Origin: Achromobacter agilis
Lineage (GTDB): Bacteria > Pseudomonadota > Gammaproteobacteria > Burkholderiales > Burkholderiaceae_B
Direction: 5' to 3'
Length of the DNA stretch: 64,000 nucleotides
NCBI RefSeq assembly: GCF_900496965.1
Contig: NZ_UFQB01000005.1
Span: 124,001 to 188,000 of the forward strand
Shown: in pieces, positions 16,594 through 26,058 of the stretch
How positions within the stretch are numbered: the first letter of the stretch is position 1
How the letters are laid out: each line of letters starts with the position of its first letter
Program-made: the position numbers and the translations under genes
Notes under the pieces: generated by a model
The model's input: only the letters and a program-made list of their open reading frames with translations
Databases searched by the model: none
Told to the model about the DNA's origin: nothing

Positions 16594-17451
16594 TCAGTCG
16601 AAGACTTTGGTCTTGGCGTTCTGCGCGTGCTGCTCCGCATCATGGCTGTACCAGAGCTGCCCCTGGCGCGCGTCGCGGATCTGCTTCAGGCGGTCGATGG
16701 CCAGCATGGACGCCGCCGTGTTCCAGGTAATGCCCGGGATCACGCCCGCCTCGTTCTCGCCCGTGTAGATCGCGTCCGCCGCCAGCAGCACGGTGCCGGT
16801 GTTCTTCAGCTTGACCTGCAGGGACTGGTGGCCCTGGGTGTGGCCCTTGGTGTCCAGCAGCACGATGCTGCCGTCGCCGAAGAGATCGAAATCGCCCTCC
16901 ACCTGGATGAAGTCGTAGTCCCGCGTGGTGTCGAAGTCCTTCATGACGTAGGCCGCGCGCTGGAATTTTTCCGGCCACCAGGCGGCGCGCAGCTCCGCCT
17001 TCTGCACGACGTGGCGCGCCTTGGGGAACATCTTGATATTGCCGGCGTGGTCCAGGTGGAAGTGCGAATAGACGACGTACTTCACGTCGTTCACGTCGAA
17101 GCCCGCGGCCTTCAGCTGGCGGTCGACGACCTCGTCGCGCCCCTGGATGGAATTGAACGCCCCGCAGAGCCCCTGGCCCCAATAGTTGGCGCAGTTGCCG
17201 TCGGCCGTGCCCTGGTTCATGCCGGTATCGAACAGCACCAGCCCGCGAGGATGCTGGATCACGTAGGCGGGCACGGGAATCTTGATCTTGGTGCCCACGT
17301 CGACCATGGCGGTCATGAAGCCCTTGTCCAGCTCGATCTTGCCGACGGACAGCTGCATCAGCTTGATGTCCGGCGGCGCATCGGCCGCGTGGGCCCATCC
17401 GCCCGCCATGACCGCCGCCGCGCCTAACAACGTTTTCCAACTCTTGCTCAT
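16594..17451 (-). CDS. Exported AiiA-like metallo-beta-lactamase (N-acyl homoserine lactonase family)
   Basis: 285 residues from ATG 17451 (GAGAC just upstream). A Sec signal peptide (SWKTLLGAAAVMAGGWAHA) predicts a periplasmic enzyme. The metallo-beta-lactamase core has all metal ligands: HFHLDH (the HxHxDH motif), GHTQGHQ, LLAADAIY with the bridging Asp, and SHDAEQ. DAIYTGEN matches the DASYTKEN segment of AiiA, whose Tyr stabilises the lactone carbonyl. These features favour a lactonase able to open N-acyl homoserine lactones, although promiscuous lactonases share them. It heads the operon with the ABC-2 exporter. The long open frame upstream to 17640 is not family-like. Confidence 0.82.
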   Translation of the reverse strand: MSKSWKTLLGAAAVMAGGWAHAADAPPDIKLMQLSVGKIELDKGFMTAMVDVGTKIKIPVPAYVIQHPRGLVLFDTGMNQGTADGNCANYWGQGLCGAFNSIQGRDEVVDRQLKAAGFDVNDVKYVVYSHFHLDHAGNIKMFPKARHVVQKAELRAAWWPEKFQRAAYVMKDFDTTRDYDFIQVEGDFDLFGDGSIVLLDTKGHTQGHQSLQVKLKNTGTVLLAADAIYTGENEAGVIPGITWNTAASMLAIDRLKQIRDARQGQLWYSHDAEQHAQNAKTKVFD

Positions 17452-17744
17452 TGTTGTCTCCTCGAACCAACAGGGGACCGCAGCCGGACGGCCGCGGCCG
17501 ATCAGCAGGCGCCCGGTGTCTCCCGGGTTCGCCGCTGGCGTGCAAAGGGCAGGATGTCTTCTGTGTGCGGGCTTCTCGGCGGCCGCGCAGGTCCGCGCGG
17601 CCGGAAACGGCGTCTGGCGGCCGTTTTCCATGATGCGCAACTCTGACCCAAGCCCGAGGGAATGCCAATTGAGAATTGCTTAAGCAGGGCTTCAGCCGGC
17701 GCGAAGTAGCGGGGAATCCCTAATGGCTTGCGCGGCATGGCAAT

Positions 17745-18353
17745 ATGGACATCCGAATTTTCCGCTACCCAACGGACCGCCCGCCCATGAACCAGCCCTT
17801 CACCCCGCCCAGCTACCGCAATGCGCCCGACGTCACCTGGAGCACCGCAGACCTGTGCGACAGCTGCATGGACGATCCCGCCTGGGGCCTGCGCGTGCTG
17901 CCGCCCGTGTTTCGCCCGTACGGCGGCAGGCCCTGGTATTTCGGCGAAGTGGTGGCGATACCCTCGCCGGACGCGGACGGCGCGCTGTCGCTGGCCGGCT
18001 TACTGGCGGAACCCGGGCAGGGCCGGGTGCTGGCGGTGGACGCGCTGGGCAATGCCGCGCACGCGGTGCTGGGCGACCGCATGGCCGCCATGGGCGTGCA
18101 GAACGGCTGGAGCGGGGTGCTGCTCAATGGCTATGCGCGCGACGCCCAGGAGCTTGCGCGCATGCCGCTGGGCATCCATGCCCTGGGCACGATGCCCAAC
18201 CGGCCGCGCAACATGGCGCCGGCGGCCGCGGGAACGCGCGTGCAGATTCAGGGCGTCGGGATCCGCAGCGGAGACTGGCTGTACGCCGACGCCGATGGCG
18301 TCGTGCTGCTGTCCCGCCGCCACACCGACGCGCCCGAAGCGCCCGCGGGCTGA
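17745..18353 (+). CDS. RraA-like protein (HMG/CHA aldolase or RNase E regulator superfamily)
   Basis: 202 residues (161 or more are the RraA fold). Recognised by TADLCDSCMD near the N-terminus, VLPPVFRPYGGRPWYFGEV, and the central GVQNGWSGVLLNGYARDAQEL with the Gly and Arg-Asp used for metal/oxaloacetate-type substrate binding. The end has SGDWLYADADGVVLL. True RraA inhibits RNase E in gamma-proteobacteria; in beta-proteobacteria such genes are more often class II pyruvate aldolases (4-hydroxy-4-methyl-2-oxoglutarate aldolase). It converges with the aconitase-like gene, 1 bp apart. Start is uncertain: ATG 17787 is an alternative; neither has a strong ribosome site. Confidence 0.8.
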   Translation: MDIRIFRYPTDRPPMNQPFTPPSYRNAPDVTWSTADLCDSCMDDPAWGLRVLPPVFRPYGGRPWYFGEVVAIPSPDADGALSLAGLLAEPGQGRVLAVDALGNAAHAVLGDRMAAMGVQNGWSGVLLNGYARDAQELARMPLGIHALGTMPNRPRNMAPAAAGTRVQIQGVGIRSGDWLYADADGVVLLSRRHTDAPEAPAG

Positions 18354-18354
18354 A

Positions 18355-20328
18355 TCAAGGCGCGTGCCGCGCCTGCAATTCCGCGAACGAAATCAGTTCG
18401 CCCGCCAGCGCGCTGGCCATGACCGTGGGCGGGCTGGCCAGCCAGACGCTGCCGGGGCCCGAGCGCCCCGGGAAATTGCGGTTGATGGCGCTGACCGTCA
18501 CCTGCCCGGCATCGATGGATGATCCCGGCCCGCAATTGGCGCAGGCGCCGCAGGATGGTTGCAGGATGCGCGCGCCGGCCGCCGCGAAGGTCCGGTCGTA
18601 GCCCCGCGCCACGCAATAGTCGCGCACGGCGGTGGTGCCGTACTGCAGGTACAGGGCGACGCCCGGCGGGATGCTCAGCCCGCGCGCCACCGCCCAGGCC
18701 AGCACCTCATGATAATGGTCGAAGTCTTCGCGCTTGCCGGCGGTACAGGATCCGCCGTACGCGATATCGACGCGAGGACGTTCCCGCAGCGTGGCCAGGG
18801 CCACGCCGTTGCCGGGATCGCCCGGCGCCGCCACCAGGGGAGACAGGGCGCAGCAGTCCACCCGCAACGTCGCGGCGTAGGCGGCGTCGGGGTCGCTGCG
18901 CATCCACGGTTCGATCGCCACGTCCACGCCGCGCCGCTCACGCAGGAAACGCGCGGTCTCGGCGTCCGGCGCCACGATCCCGGTCAGGCCGCCCAGCTCG
19001 GCGGTCATGTTGGTCAGCGTGGCGCGTTCATCGATGGACAGGGCGGCCACCGCCTCCCCCGTGAACTCGAACACTTTGCCCACCCCCGCCCCCGAACGGA
19101 TTTCAGGCAGGGCCAGCAAATGCAGCACGACGTCCTTGGCCGTCACGCCGGACGGCAGCGTCCCCGCCAGTTCCACCCGCAACGATTCGGGCACCGTCAA
19201 GCGCACGGCGCCGGTCACGAAGGCGTTGGCCATATCGGTCGTGCCCACGCCGAACGCCACGCAGCCCAGCGCGCCGCTGTGCGGCGTATGCGAATCCGTC
19301 CCCACCACGACCTGGCCCGGCAGCGCGTAACACTCCGCCATCATGGCGTGGGAAATACCCGCGACATTGGCGCCAGCATCGCGGGCGGCCTCGGCCTCGG
19401 TCAGCGTGCGGTGCTGGCGCAGGCCATAGGCCTCGGCGAAGCCGCGCTGCGCCTGGCACATCACGCGCACGTTGGGAACGATGCCTGCCCGCACGTGATT
19501 GGGACTTTCGTCCACGTAGGAGGTATGGTCCTCGAAAACCACGATGCGCTCGCGATCGACCAGGCGCAGCGGCCTTCCGAAGCGGGCATGCAGCATATGG
19601 GCCGCCATGCCGGTGTAGTACTCATGGATGAAGCGCCAGTCCGCCCGGACAAACACACCGCCGCCCGGCCCGGGCGCCGCCGGCGTCACGGCCGTCCGCA
19701 GCAAGTGGCGCCGGATGATCTTCTCGAACAGGGTGCGCGGCGCCGCGTCTTCGGCGGCCGGCTGCGGCTCGATGCCGCCCAGCTGCGCCTGGCCGAAGGC
19801 CAGCAGCCCCCCTGCCCTGACGATGGCGGCGGCCAGAGCGTCGCGGCCCGCGACGATCTCGTCCACCGTGACGGCCGCGCCCTGCCGCAGGCGTTCCACC
19901 AGGCTCATATCGGTGCTGGTGTACAGGCCGATGTTGTCGGCGTTCTGCCGATAGATGCGCTCGAAGCTCTCTGCGATCACCAATCGGACTCCGGCGGACT
20001 TCTCCGCCATGGGGCTGTGCTCGCGCGAAGACCCCTTGCCGTAGCGCTTTCCGCCCACGACCACGTTCACGCCCGCCCGTTTGATCGCGTCCATGCCGAT
20101 CGGCAGCGCATCGCCGGCCCGCAAGCCGGTATACGGATAGCGGCCCAGCTGCTCGTCGAAATGGGTCAGGATCGGAACCGGCGTGATCTCGTCGGTAGAG
20201 ATATCGTCGCGCAGCGGTTGCGCCTGGCGCAGCGTCAGGGCCGTCCCCGCTAGCTGCGCCGTCACCCGCGCCGGATCGCGCGACAGGAAAAGCAGCCGGG
20301 CCGGCTCATCGAGTACGTAGGTCGCCAT
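18355..20328 (-). CDS. Aconitase-superfamily hydro-lyase with N-terminal swivel domain
   Basis: 657 residues. The order is unusual: the swivel (LeuD-like) domain comes first, with DDISTDEITP (41-50) and GKRYGKGSSREHSPMAE (93-109), and the iron-sulfur catalytic part follows. 4Fe-4S ligands are Cys528 (GGSC), Cys593 and Cys596 (SCGAC), with an extra Cys599. INRNFPGR supplies a substrate Arg. AcnB also has the swivel first, but AcnB is near 860 residues and begins with a HEAT-like domain that is absent here. The natural substrate is unknown; a di- or tricarboxylate related to isopropylmalate or homocitrate is likely. It is 10 bp after the Bug receptor, so receptor and hydro-lyase are co-transcribed. 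Confidence 0.85.
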   Translation of the reverse strand: MATYVLDEPARLLFLSRDPARVTAQLAGTALTLRQAQPLRDDISTDEITPVPILTHFDEQLGRYPYTGLRAGDALPIGMDAIKRAGVNVVVGGKRYGKGSSREHSPMAEKSAGVRLVIAESFERIYRQNADNIGLYTSTDMSLVERLRQGAAVTVDEIVAGRDALAAAIVRAGGLLAFGQAQLGGIEPQPAAEDAAPRTLFEKIIRRHLLRTAVTPAAPGPGGGVFVRADWRFIHEYYTGMAAHMLHARFGRPLRLVDRERIVVFEDHTSYVDESPNHVRAGIVPNVRVMCQAQRGFAEAYGLRQHRTLTEAEAARDAGANVAGISHAMMAECYALPGQVVVGTDSHTPHSGALGCVAFGVGTTDMANAFVTGAVRLTVPESLRVELAGTLPSGVTAKDVVLHLLALPEIRSGAGVGKVFEFTGEAVAALSIDERATLTNMTAELGGLTGIVAPDAETARFLRERRGVDVAIEPWMRSDPDAAYAATLRVDCCALSPLVAAPGDPGNGVALATLRERPRVDIAYGGSCTAGKREDFDHYHEVLAWAVARGLSIPPGVALYLQYGTTAVRDYCVARGYDRTFAAAGARILQPSCGACANCGPGSSIDAGQVTVSAINRNFPGRSGPGSVWLASPPTVMASALAGELISFAELQARHAP

Positions 20329-20338
20329 CTGATTCGCG

Positions 20339-21316
20339 CTATTCGGGAGTGACCGCCGCGGCCTTCACCAGGGCCTGGCTCTTGGAGATCTCGTCGGCCA
20401 GCGTCCGGACCGCGGTCTCGGTGCTGCTGCCCTGCGACACAAAGCCTTGCGGGCCCAGCGTCTTCAGGACGGCCTGGTCCTGCATGGTCTGCTGCGTGGC
20501 TGCCTGCAGCCGCTGGACGATGCCCGCCGGCAGGCCGGCCGGTCCGATCAGCGCGATCCAGGCGTCATACGAATAGCCCTTCACCCCAGACTCGTCCAGG
20601 GTCGGAACGCCGGGCAGCACGGCGACGCGTTCGGGCGTGCTGACGGCCAGCGCGCGCAGCTTTCCCGCCTGCACCTGCGCAAGCACGGAGGGCACCGCCA
20701 GAAACGCCACCTGGATCTGGCCGGACATGACGTCCGTGATCAGGGCGTTTCCGCCGCGATAGGGAATGTGCATCATGTCGACGCCGGCCCGGGATTTCAG
20801 CAGCTCGCCCGCCAGGTGCAGCACACTGCCGCTGCCCGACGAGCCGTAGTTGATCTTGCCCGGTTGCGCCCGGGCGGCAGCCAGCAGCTCGCCGATGTTG
20901 CCGTACGGCGAGTTCTCCGCCGCCACCATGACCAGCGGCGTCGTGCCGATGACGGAGATCGGCGTGACATCCTTCACCGAATCGTACGGCATGCTTTTGT
21001 ACAGGCTGGGATTGATCGCGTGATTGGACGACACGATGGCCAGCGTGTAGCCGTCGGGCTTGGCCGCCACCAGTTGGCGGGTGCCGGGGATGCCAGCCGC
21101 GCCGGCCAGGTTCTCAACGATGAGGGGCTGGGCCAGCGTCTTGCCCAGATTCTCGGCCACCACGCGCGCCACGACGTCCGCGGTGGAACCGGGCGAGGTC
21201 GGCACGATCAGGCGGATCGGACGGTCCGGGTAGTCAGCCGCAAGCGCCTGCGCGCCGGGGCCCAGGATGCTGAGCGCGAGCATACAGCCCGCGAGGAATC
21301 GGATGGGGGGATTCAT
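20339..21316 (-). CDS. Bug-family tripartite tricarboxylate transporter receptor (TctC)
   Basis: 325 residues with a signal peptide (FLAGCMLALSILGPGAQALA). Mature N-terminus YPDRPIRLIVPTSPGSTADVVAR and VVVE/IVENLAGAAGIPGT, the Bug hallmark. It binds a carboxylate in the periplasm. No TctA/TctB membrane genes are in the window, as is common for orphan Bug receptors. Good ribosome site (AAGGAG). Forms an operon with the aconitase-like gene and is probably controlled by the LysR regulator 132 bp upstream. Confidence 0.9.
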   Translation of the reverse strand: MNPPIRFLAGCMLALSILGPGAQALAADYPDRPIRLIVPTSPGSTADVVARVVAENLGKTLAQPLIVENLAGAAGIPGTRQLVAAKPDGYTLAIVSSNHAINPSLYKSMPYDSVKDVTPISVIGTTPLVMVAAENSPYGNIGELLAAARAQPGKINYGSSGSGSVLHLAGELLKSRAGVDMMHIPYRGGNALITDVMSGQIQVAFLAVPSVLAQVQAGKLRALAVSTPERVAVLPGVPTLDESGVKGYSYDAWIALIGPAGLPAGIVQRLQAATQQTMQDQAVLKTLGPQGFVSQGSSTETAVRTLADEISKSQALVKAAAVTPE

Positions 21317-21448
21317 GTTGTCTCCTTATGAAGCGCAGCGGGGTCTCGTTGCCCCGTCCCGTCGCATGACGCGCTTCGACTATAAGGAGATGCCGCCGAT
21401 CGCCGAAGTGTCCTCTTGGCACGGCAGCCATCGCGAACCGAGATGGCG

Positions 21449-22351
21449 TCAGCCCTGTTGCGCCAGGAACTTGACCAGCGTGGCGGCCGTGGCGGACAAC
21501 TGGCCCTGGTCCAGGAGAACGATGCAGAGCTGGCGCTGCGCCCATTCGTCGGACAAGGGCCGCACGACCACGTCCAGCGATTGCAGGTACAGCTCGGCCA
21601 CCTGCTGCGGCATGACCGCGATGCCCAGGCCCGCGTGGGTCATGCGGCATAGCGCATCCAGGCTCGCGACGCGGATCTTGACCGACAGCGTGGCGCCCAG
21701 CGCCGCCGCCTGCGCCGCCAGCTGCTGCGTCAGCGCGCTGTTTTCGCGCAGGCCCACGAAGGTCTCGCCCGCGATGTCCTGCAGGCTCAGCTGCCGGGCC
21801 GCCGCCTTGGGGTGCCTGGCCGGCAGCATGACCGCCAGCCGGTCGCGGCGGTAGGGAAGCTGCTCCACCCCCGGCGCGCCGGGAATGCGGTTGCAGATTC
21901 CGAAATCCGCGGCGCGCTCGCGCACCAGACGCAGCACGTCCGGGCTGTGCTGCTCTTCCAGATCGATGTCCACCTCCGGAAACAGGCGCTGGAACGCCGC
22001 GACGTCCTCGGGCAGGAACTGCACGATCGCCGACAGGTTCGCCACCAGCCGCACGTGGCCCTTCACGCCGGCATATAGCCGCGAGAGCTCCGCCCCCATG
22101 GCCTCGACGTCGCCGATGATGCGCCGCGCATGGCGCAACACGGTCTGTCCCGCCGGCGTCACGGTCACGCCGCGGGTATGGCGCTCGATCAGCGCCAGGC
22201 CGACCAGCGATTCCATGTCGGCGATCCGCCGGCTGACGGCGGACGGCGCGATGAATTCGCGCTCGGCGGCCCGCGCGATGCTGTTCTCCTGGCACACCGC
22301 GACGAACAGCCGCAGCGAAGTCAGATCGAGTTTGCGTAGGAGGTTTTCCAT
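21449..22351 (-). CDS. LysR-family transcriptional regulator
   Basis: 300 residues. Winged HTH at residues 10-68 (LTSLRLFVAVCQENSIARAAEREF, SAVSRRIADMESLVG), then a type-2 periplasmic-like effector domain. Same strand as the Bug/aconitase pair downstream; the 132-bp gap holds that operon's promoter. Likely activator of it, sensing the imported carboxylate or its product. No obvious ribosome site at ATG 22351. Confidence 0.87.
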   Translation of the reverse strand: MENLLRKLDLTSLRLFVAVCQENSIARAAEREFIAPSAVSRRIADMESLVGLALIERHTRGVTVTPAGQTVLRHARRIIGDVEAMGAELSRLYAGVKGHVRLVANLSAIVQFLPEDVAAFQRLFPEVDIDLEEQHSPDVLRLVRERAADFGICNRIPGAPGVEQLPYRRDRLAVMLPARHPKAAARQLSLQDIAGETFVGLRENSALTQQLAAQAAALGATLSVKIRVASLDALCRMTHAGLGIAVMPQQVAELYLQSLDVVVRPLSDEWAQRQLCIVLLDQGQLSATAATLVKFLAQQG

Positions 22352-22414
22352 GTCTGGGCAGCGGGGACGCGGCGGCGCCCCTTAACGTCGGGGATCGTAC
22401 ACCACGCCCTCGCC

Positions 22415-25400
22415 TCAGGCCGCCAGGGAGTCCCGCGCCTGCCCCCGGTAGCGTTCCCACAGCGCGGCTTCGCGCGAACGCGCCCGTTCGACGCCCTGCT
22501 CCTTGACGTGGCCGTAGCCGCGGATGTCGTCCGGCAGCGCCGCCAGCGCCAGCGCCGCGTCGCGATTGCCAGCATCCAGCGTCCGCGAGAATTCCGCCGC
22601 CAGGCCGAGGTAATCGGCCGCCAGCTGCCGTTCCATACGACGCTCGGCGGTCTTTCCGAATACGTCCAGCCAAGTCCCGCGCACCCGCTTCATGGGCGCA
22701 AGCAGGCGAAACACCTGCGCCATCCATGGGCCGAAGACACGCTTGCGCAGCCGGCCCTGCGCGTCGCGCCGCGCGGTCGCGGGCGGCGCCAGGTAGTAGC
22801 GCAAGCGGTAATCGCGCCCCGGCTCGCCTTCGAATTGCTCGCGCAGCCGGGCCTTGAAGGCCGGATCCACATACAGGCGGGCCACTTCGTACTCGTCCTT
22901 GTAGGCCATCAGCTTGGCCAGGTTGCGGGCGACCGACAGCGTCACCTCGAAGCCGCCCGGGTCCGCCAGCAGGGCCTCGCGGGCACGCACCGCCTCGACG
23001 GCGGCCACGAACCGCGCCGCGTACGCCTCATCCTGGTAGGCCCGCAAGTGCCCGGCCAGGCGCTTGATCCGGCCGTCCAGGGATTCGGGCAGCGCCAGCA
23101 CCTGGGCTTTGCGCGCCGGCCTGAGCGCCTCGGCGCCCAGATGCGCCGCCTGACGGCCAAGCTCGAAAGCGGCCAGGTTCTTGTCGACCGCCACGCCATT
23201 CAATTCGATCGCGCGCCGCAGGCTGTCCAGCGATAGCGGCAGCCCGCCCTGCTGCCAGGCATAGCCCAGCAGCAGCGGATTGGCGTAGATGCCATCGCCC
23301 AGCAGCGCCTCGGCCAACGGCCCGGCTTCGATGAAGTCGCAATTGCCGCCCGTGCTCCGCGCCAGCGCGGCCTCGGCCTGGGCGCCGGGAAAACGCCAGC
23401 CCGGCTGCGACAGGAACGCCGCCGTCGGCGCCGCGGTGCTGTTCACCACGGCCCGGCCATGGTCCGGACGCAAGCGCGACAGGACTTCGGGCGACGCCGA
23501 CACCAGCGCGTCGCAGCCGATGACCAGGTCCGCCTCGCCCAACGCCACGCGCGTGGCGTGCAGGTCGTCGGGGCGATTGGCCAGCTGCACGTGGCTGAGC
23601 ACTGCGCCGCCCTTCTGCGCCAGGCCCGCCATGTCCAGCACCGTCACCCCCTTGCCTTCGATATGCGCGGCCGCGCCCAGCAGCGCGCCGATAGTCACGA
23701 CGCCGGTGCCTCCCACGCCCGCGATCACCACGCGATACGCCGCGCCGGCGGGAATATCCGCGCGGCCGGGCTGCGGCGCCTCGGGCAGCACCGGCGCCCC
23801 CGCCGCCGCGGCGGGCTTGCGCAGGGCTGCGCCTTCGGCCGTCACGAAGCTGGGGCAGAAGCCCTCGACGCAGGAAAAATCCTTGTTGCAGGACGATTGG
23901 TTGATGCGGCGCTTGGTGCCCATCGGCGTATCCAGCGGCTCGACGGACAGGCAGTTGGACTTCACGGAGCAATCTCCGCAGCCCTCGCAGACGGCCTCGT
24001 TGATGAACGCCCGGCGCAACGGATCGGGATAGTCGCCGCGCTTGCGGCGGCGGCGCTTCTCGGTAGCGCAGGTCTGGTCGTAGATCAGCACCGTCGTGCC
24101 CGTGATATCGCGCAGCGCGCGCTGCACATCGTCCAGCGCCGCGCGGTGATGCACTTCCACCGCCTGCGGCAGGGCGCCCGCGCCGGCGTACTTCTCCGGC
24201 TCGTCGGTCACCACCACGGTCTTCACCACGCCCTCCGCCAGCATCTGCGCGGCGATCTGCGGCACCGTCAGCACGCCGTCCACGGGCTGCCCGCCGGTCA
24301 TCGCGACCGCGTCGTTGTAGAGGATCTTGTACGTGATGGACGCGCGCGCCGCGACCGCCGCCCGGATCGCCAGCAGCCCCGAATGGAAATAGGTACCGTC
24401 CCCCAGGTTGGCGAAAATATGGCGTTCGGACGTGAAATCCTTCTGGCCCAGCCAGGCGACGCCCTCTCCGCCCATCTGGCTGAAGGTGTCGGTCTTGCGG
24501 TCCATCCACATCGCCATATAGTGGCAGCCGATGCCGGCCACCGCGCGCGACCCTTCGGGCACGCGGGTAGACGTATTGTGCGGACAGCCCGAGCAGAACC
24601 AGGGCTTGCGTTCTTCCACCAGCGTGGGCCGGGCGGCCTCGCGCTCCTTGGCGTCGATGACCGCGAGCCGCGCCGCGATACGCGCGCGCAGCGCCTCGGA
24701 CAGGTCCGCCTTGTCCAGGCGCGCGGCGATCGCCCGCGCGATCAGCGCCGGCGACAGCTCATGGCGCGCCGGCAACAGCCAGCCACCGCGCGGCGTGGAC
24801 CATTCCCCGCCGCCGTGCTCGCGCTCGTCGAACTTGCCGTACACACGCGGCCGCACGTCGTCGCGCCAGTTGTAGAGTTCCTCCTTCAGCGCGTACTCCA
24901 GGATCTGGCGCTTTTCCTCGACCACCAGGATTTCCTTCAGCCCCGTCGCGAACTCGCGCGCGCCCTGGGCGTCCAGCGGCCAGATACAGCCCACCTTCAG
25001 CACGCGTATGCCCGCCTCGCGGCAGGCGGCCTCGTCCAGGCCCAGGTCGTTCAACGCCTGACGCACGTCGAGATAGGCCTTGCCGGCGGTCATGATGCCG
25101 AAATGCGCGCGCGGCGAATCCAGCACGACCCGGTTCAGCTTGTTGGCGCGCACATACGCCAGCGCCGCATACCATTTGTGGTCCAGCAGCCGTGCTTCCT
25201 GCGCCAGCGGCGAATCCGGCCAGCGGATGTTCAGGCCGCCTTCGGGCAGCGGATCCTGCGGCAGCACGATACGCACCCGCTCCGGGTCCACGTCCACCGA
25301 CGCGCTGGACTCCACCACGTCGGTCACGCACTTCATGGCCACCCACAACCCGGTGTAGCGGCTCATGGCCCAGCCATGCAGGCCGTAGTCCAGGTATTCC

Positions 25401-25957
25401 TGCACGTTGGAGGGGTACAGCACCGGAATGCCGCTGGCGATCAGCACATGTTCGGACTGGTGCGCCACCGACGAGGACTTCGCGGCGTGGTCATCCCCCG
25501 CCAGCATCAGCACGCCGCCATGCGCCGACGTGCCGGCGGAATTGGCGTGCTTGAGCACGTCCACCGACCGGTCCACGCCGGGGCCCTTGCCGTACCACAT
25601 GCCGAACACGCCGTCGCGGGCGGCACCCGGGAACAGGTTCAGTTGCTGCGATCCCCAGACGGCGGTGGCCGCCAGGTCCTCGTTCACGCCCGGCTGGAAC
25701 ACCACGTCGTGGGATTGCAGGTGCCGCTTGGCCTTCCACAGCGCCTGGTCCAGCCCCCCCAGCGGCGATCCGCGGTAGCCCGAAATGTAGCCGCCGGTGT
25801 TCAGGCCGGCCTGAAGGTCGCGCGCTTTCTGCATCAAGGGCAGGCGCACCAGGGCCTGCGTGCCGCTCAGGTAGATGCGCCCTTGGGTGCGGGTGTATTT
25901 GTCGTCCAGCGTCAGGCCATGGGTATCGGCCGCGCCGGCGGAAAGTGAGGCGTTCAC
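22415..25957 (-). CDS. Fused indolepyruvate ferredoxin oxidoreductase (IorA-IorB type)
   Basis: 1180 residues, a single chain combining both subunits. The N-terminal pyrimidine-binding part is marked by GYISGYRGSPLGGLD and the TPP-binding part by NLGDGTYFHSGLLA. A Cys-rich segment follows (CEGCGDCSVKSNC and CNKDFSCVEGFC) for iron-sulfur clusters. The pyruvate-oxidoreductase gamma-like domain comes next (VIAGVGGTGVVTIGALLG), with a C-terminal region unique to the fused form. It oxidatively decarboxylates aryl-pyruvates (from aromatic amino acids) or other 2-oxo acids to acyl-CoA. Divergent from a LysR gene at 26059. Substrate range cannot be set from sequence. Confidence 0.9.
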   Translation of the reverse strand: MNASLSAGAADTHGLTLDDKYTRTQGRIYLSGTQALVRLPLMQKARDLQAGLNTGGYISGYRGSPLGGLDQALWKAKRHLQSHDVVFQPGVNEDLAATAVWGSQQLNLFPGAARDGVFGMWYGKGPGVDRSVDVLKHANSAGTSAHGGVLMLAGDDHAAKSSSVAHQSEHVLIASGIPVLYPSNVQEYLDYGLHGWAMSRYTGLWVAMKCVTDVVESSASVDVDPERVRIVLPQDPLPEGGLNIRWPDSPLAQEARLLDHKWYAALAYVRANKLNRVVLDSPRAHFGIMTAGKAYLDVRQALNDLGLDEAACREAGIRVLKVGCIWPLDAQGAREFATGLKEILVVEEKRQILEYALKEELYNWRDDVRPRVYGKFDEREHGGGEWSTPRGGWLLPARHELSPALIARAIAARLDKADLSEALRARIAARLAVIDAKEREAARPTLVEERKPWFCSGCPHNTSTRVPEGSRAVAGIGCHYMAMWMDRKTDTFSQMGGEGVAWLGQKDFTSERHIFANLGDGTYFHSGLLAIRAAVAARASITYKILYNDAVAMTGGQPVDGVLTVPQIAAQMLAEGVVKTVVVTDEPEKYAGAGALPQAVEVHHRAALDDVQRALRDITGTTVLIYDQTCATEKRRRRKRGDYPDPLRRAFINEAVCEGCGDCSVKSNCLSVEPLDTPMGTKRRINQSSCNKDFSCVEGFCPSFVTAEGAALRKPAAAAGAPVLPEAPQPGRADIPAGAAYRVVIAGVGGTGVVTIGALLGAAAHIEGKGVTVLDMAGLAQKGGAVLSHVQLANRPDDLHATRVALGEADLVIGCDALVSASPEVLSRLRPDHGRAVVNSTAAPTAAFLSQPGWRFPGAQAEAALARSTGGNCDFIEAGPLAEALLGDGIYANPLLLGYAWQQGGLPLSLDSLRRAIELNGVAVDKNLAAFELGRQAAHLGAEALRPARKAQVLALPESLDGRIKRLAGHLRAYQDEAYAARFVAAVEAVRAREALLADPGGFEVTLSVARNLAKLMAYKDEYEVARLYVDPAFKARLREQFEGEPGRDYRLRYYLAPPATARRDAQGRLRKRVFGPWMAQVFRLLAPMKRVRGTWLDVFGKTAERRMERQLAADYLGLAAEFSRTLDAGNRDAALALAALPDDIRGYGHVKEQGVERARSREAALWERYRGQARDSLAA

Positions 25958-26013
25958 GCTTGTCTCCTGCGTTCCAGGTTTTGATGTTTTCCGCAGTGTA
26001 GGAACGGCGCTGG

Positions 26014-26054
26014 TTATCGTATATTCATATATTCATGTACCTGGTATTCGATAA
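26014..26054. promoter_or_regulatory. Inverted repeat between the IOR gene and its divergent LysR gene
   Basis: TTATCGTATA (26014-26023) and TATTCGATAA (26045-26054) are inverted with one mismatch and a 21-bp spacer. The area is strikingly AT-rich and contains TATTCATA/TATTCATG direct repeats. Location between divergent LysR and target genes fits a LysR binding region. Confidence 0.45.
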
Positions 26055-26058
26055 TCAG

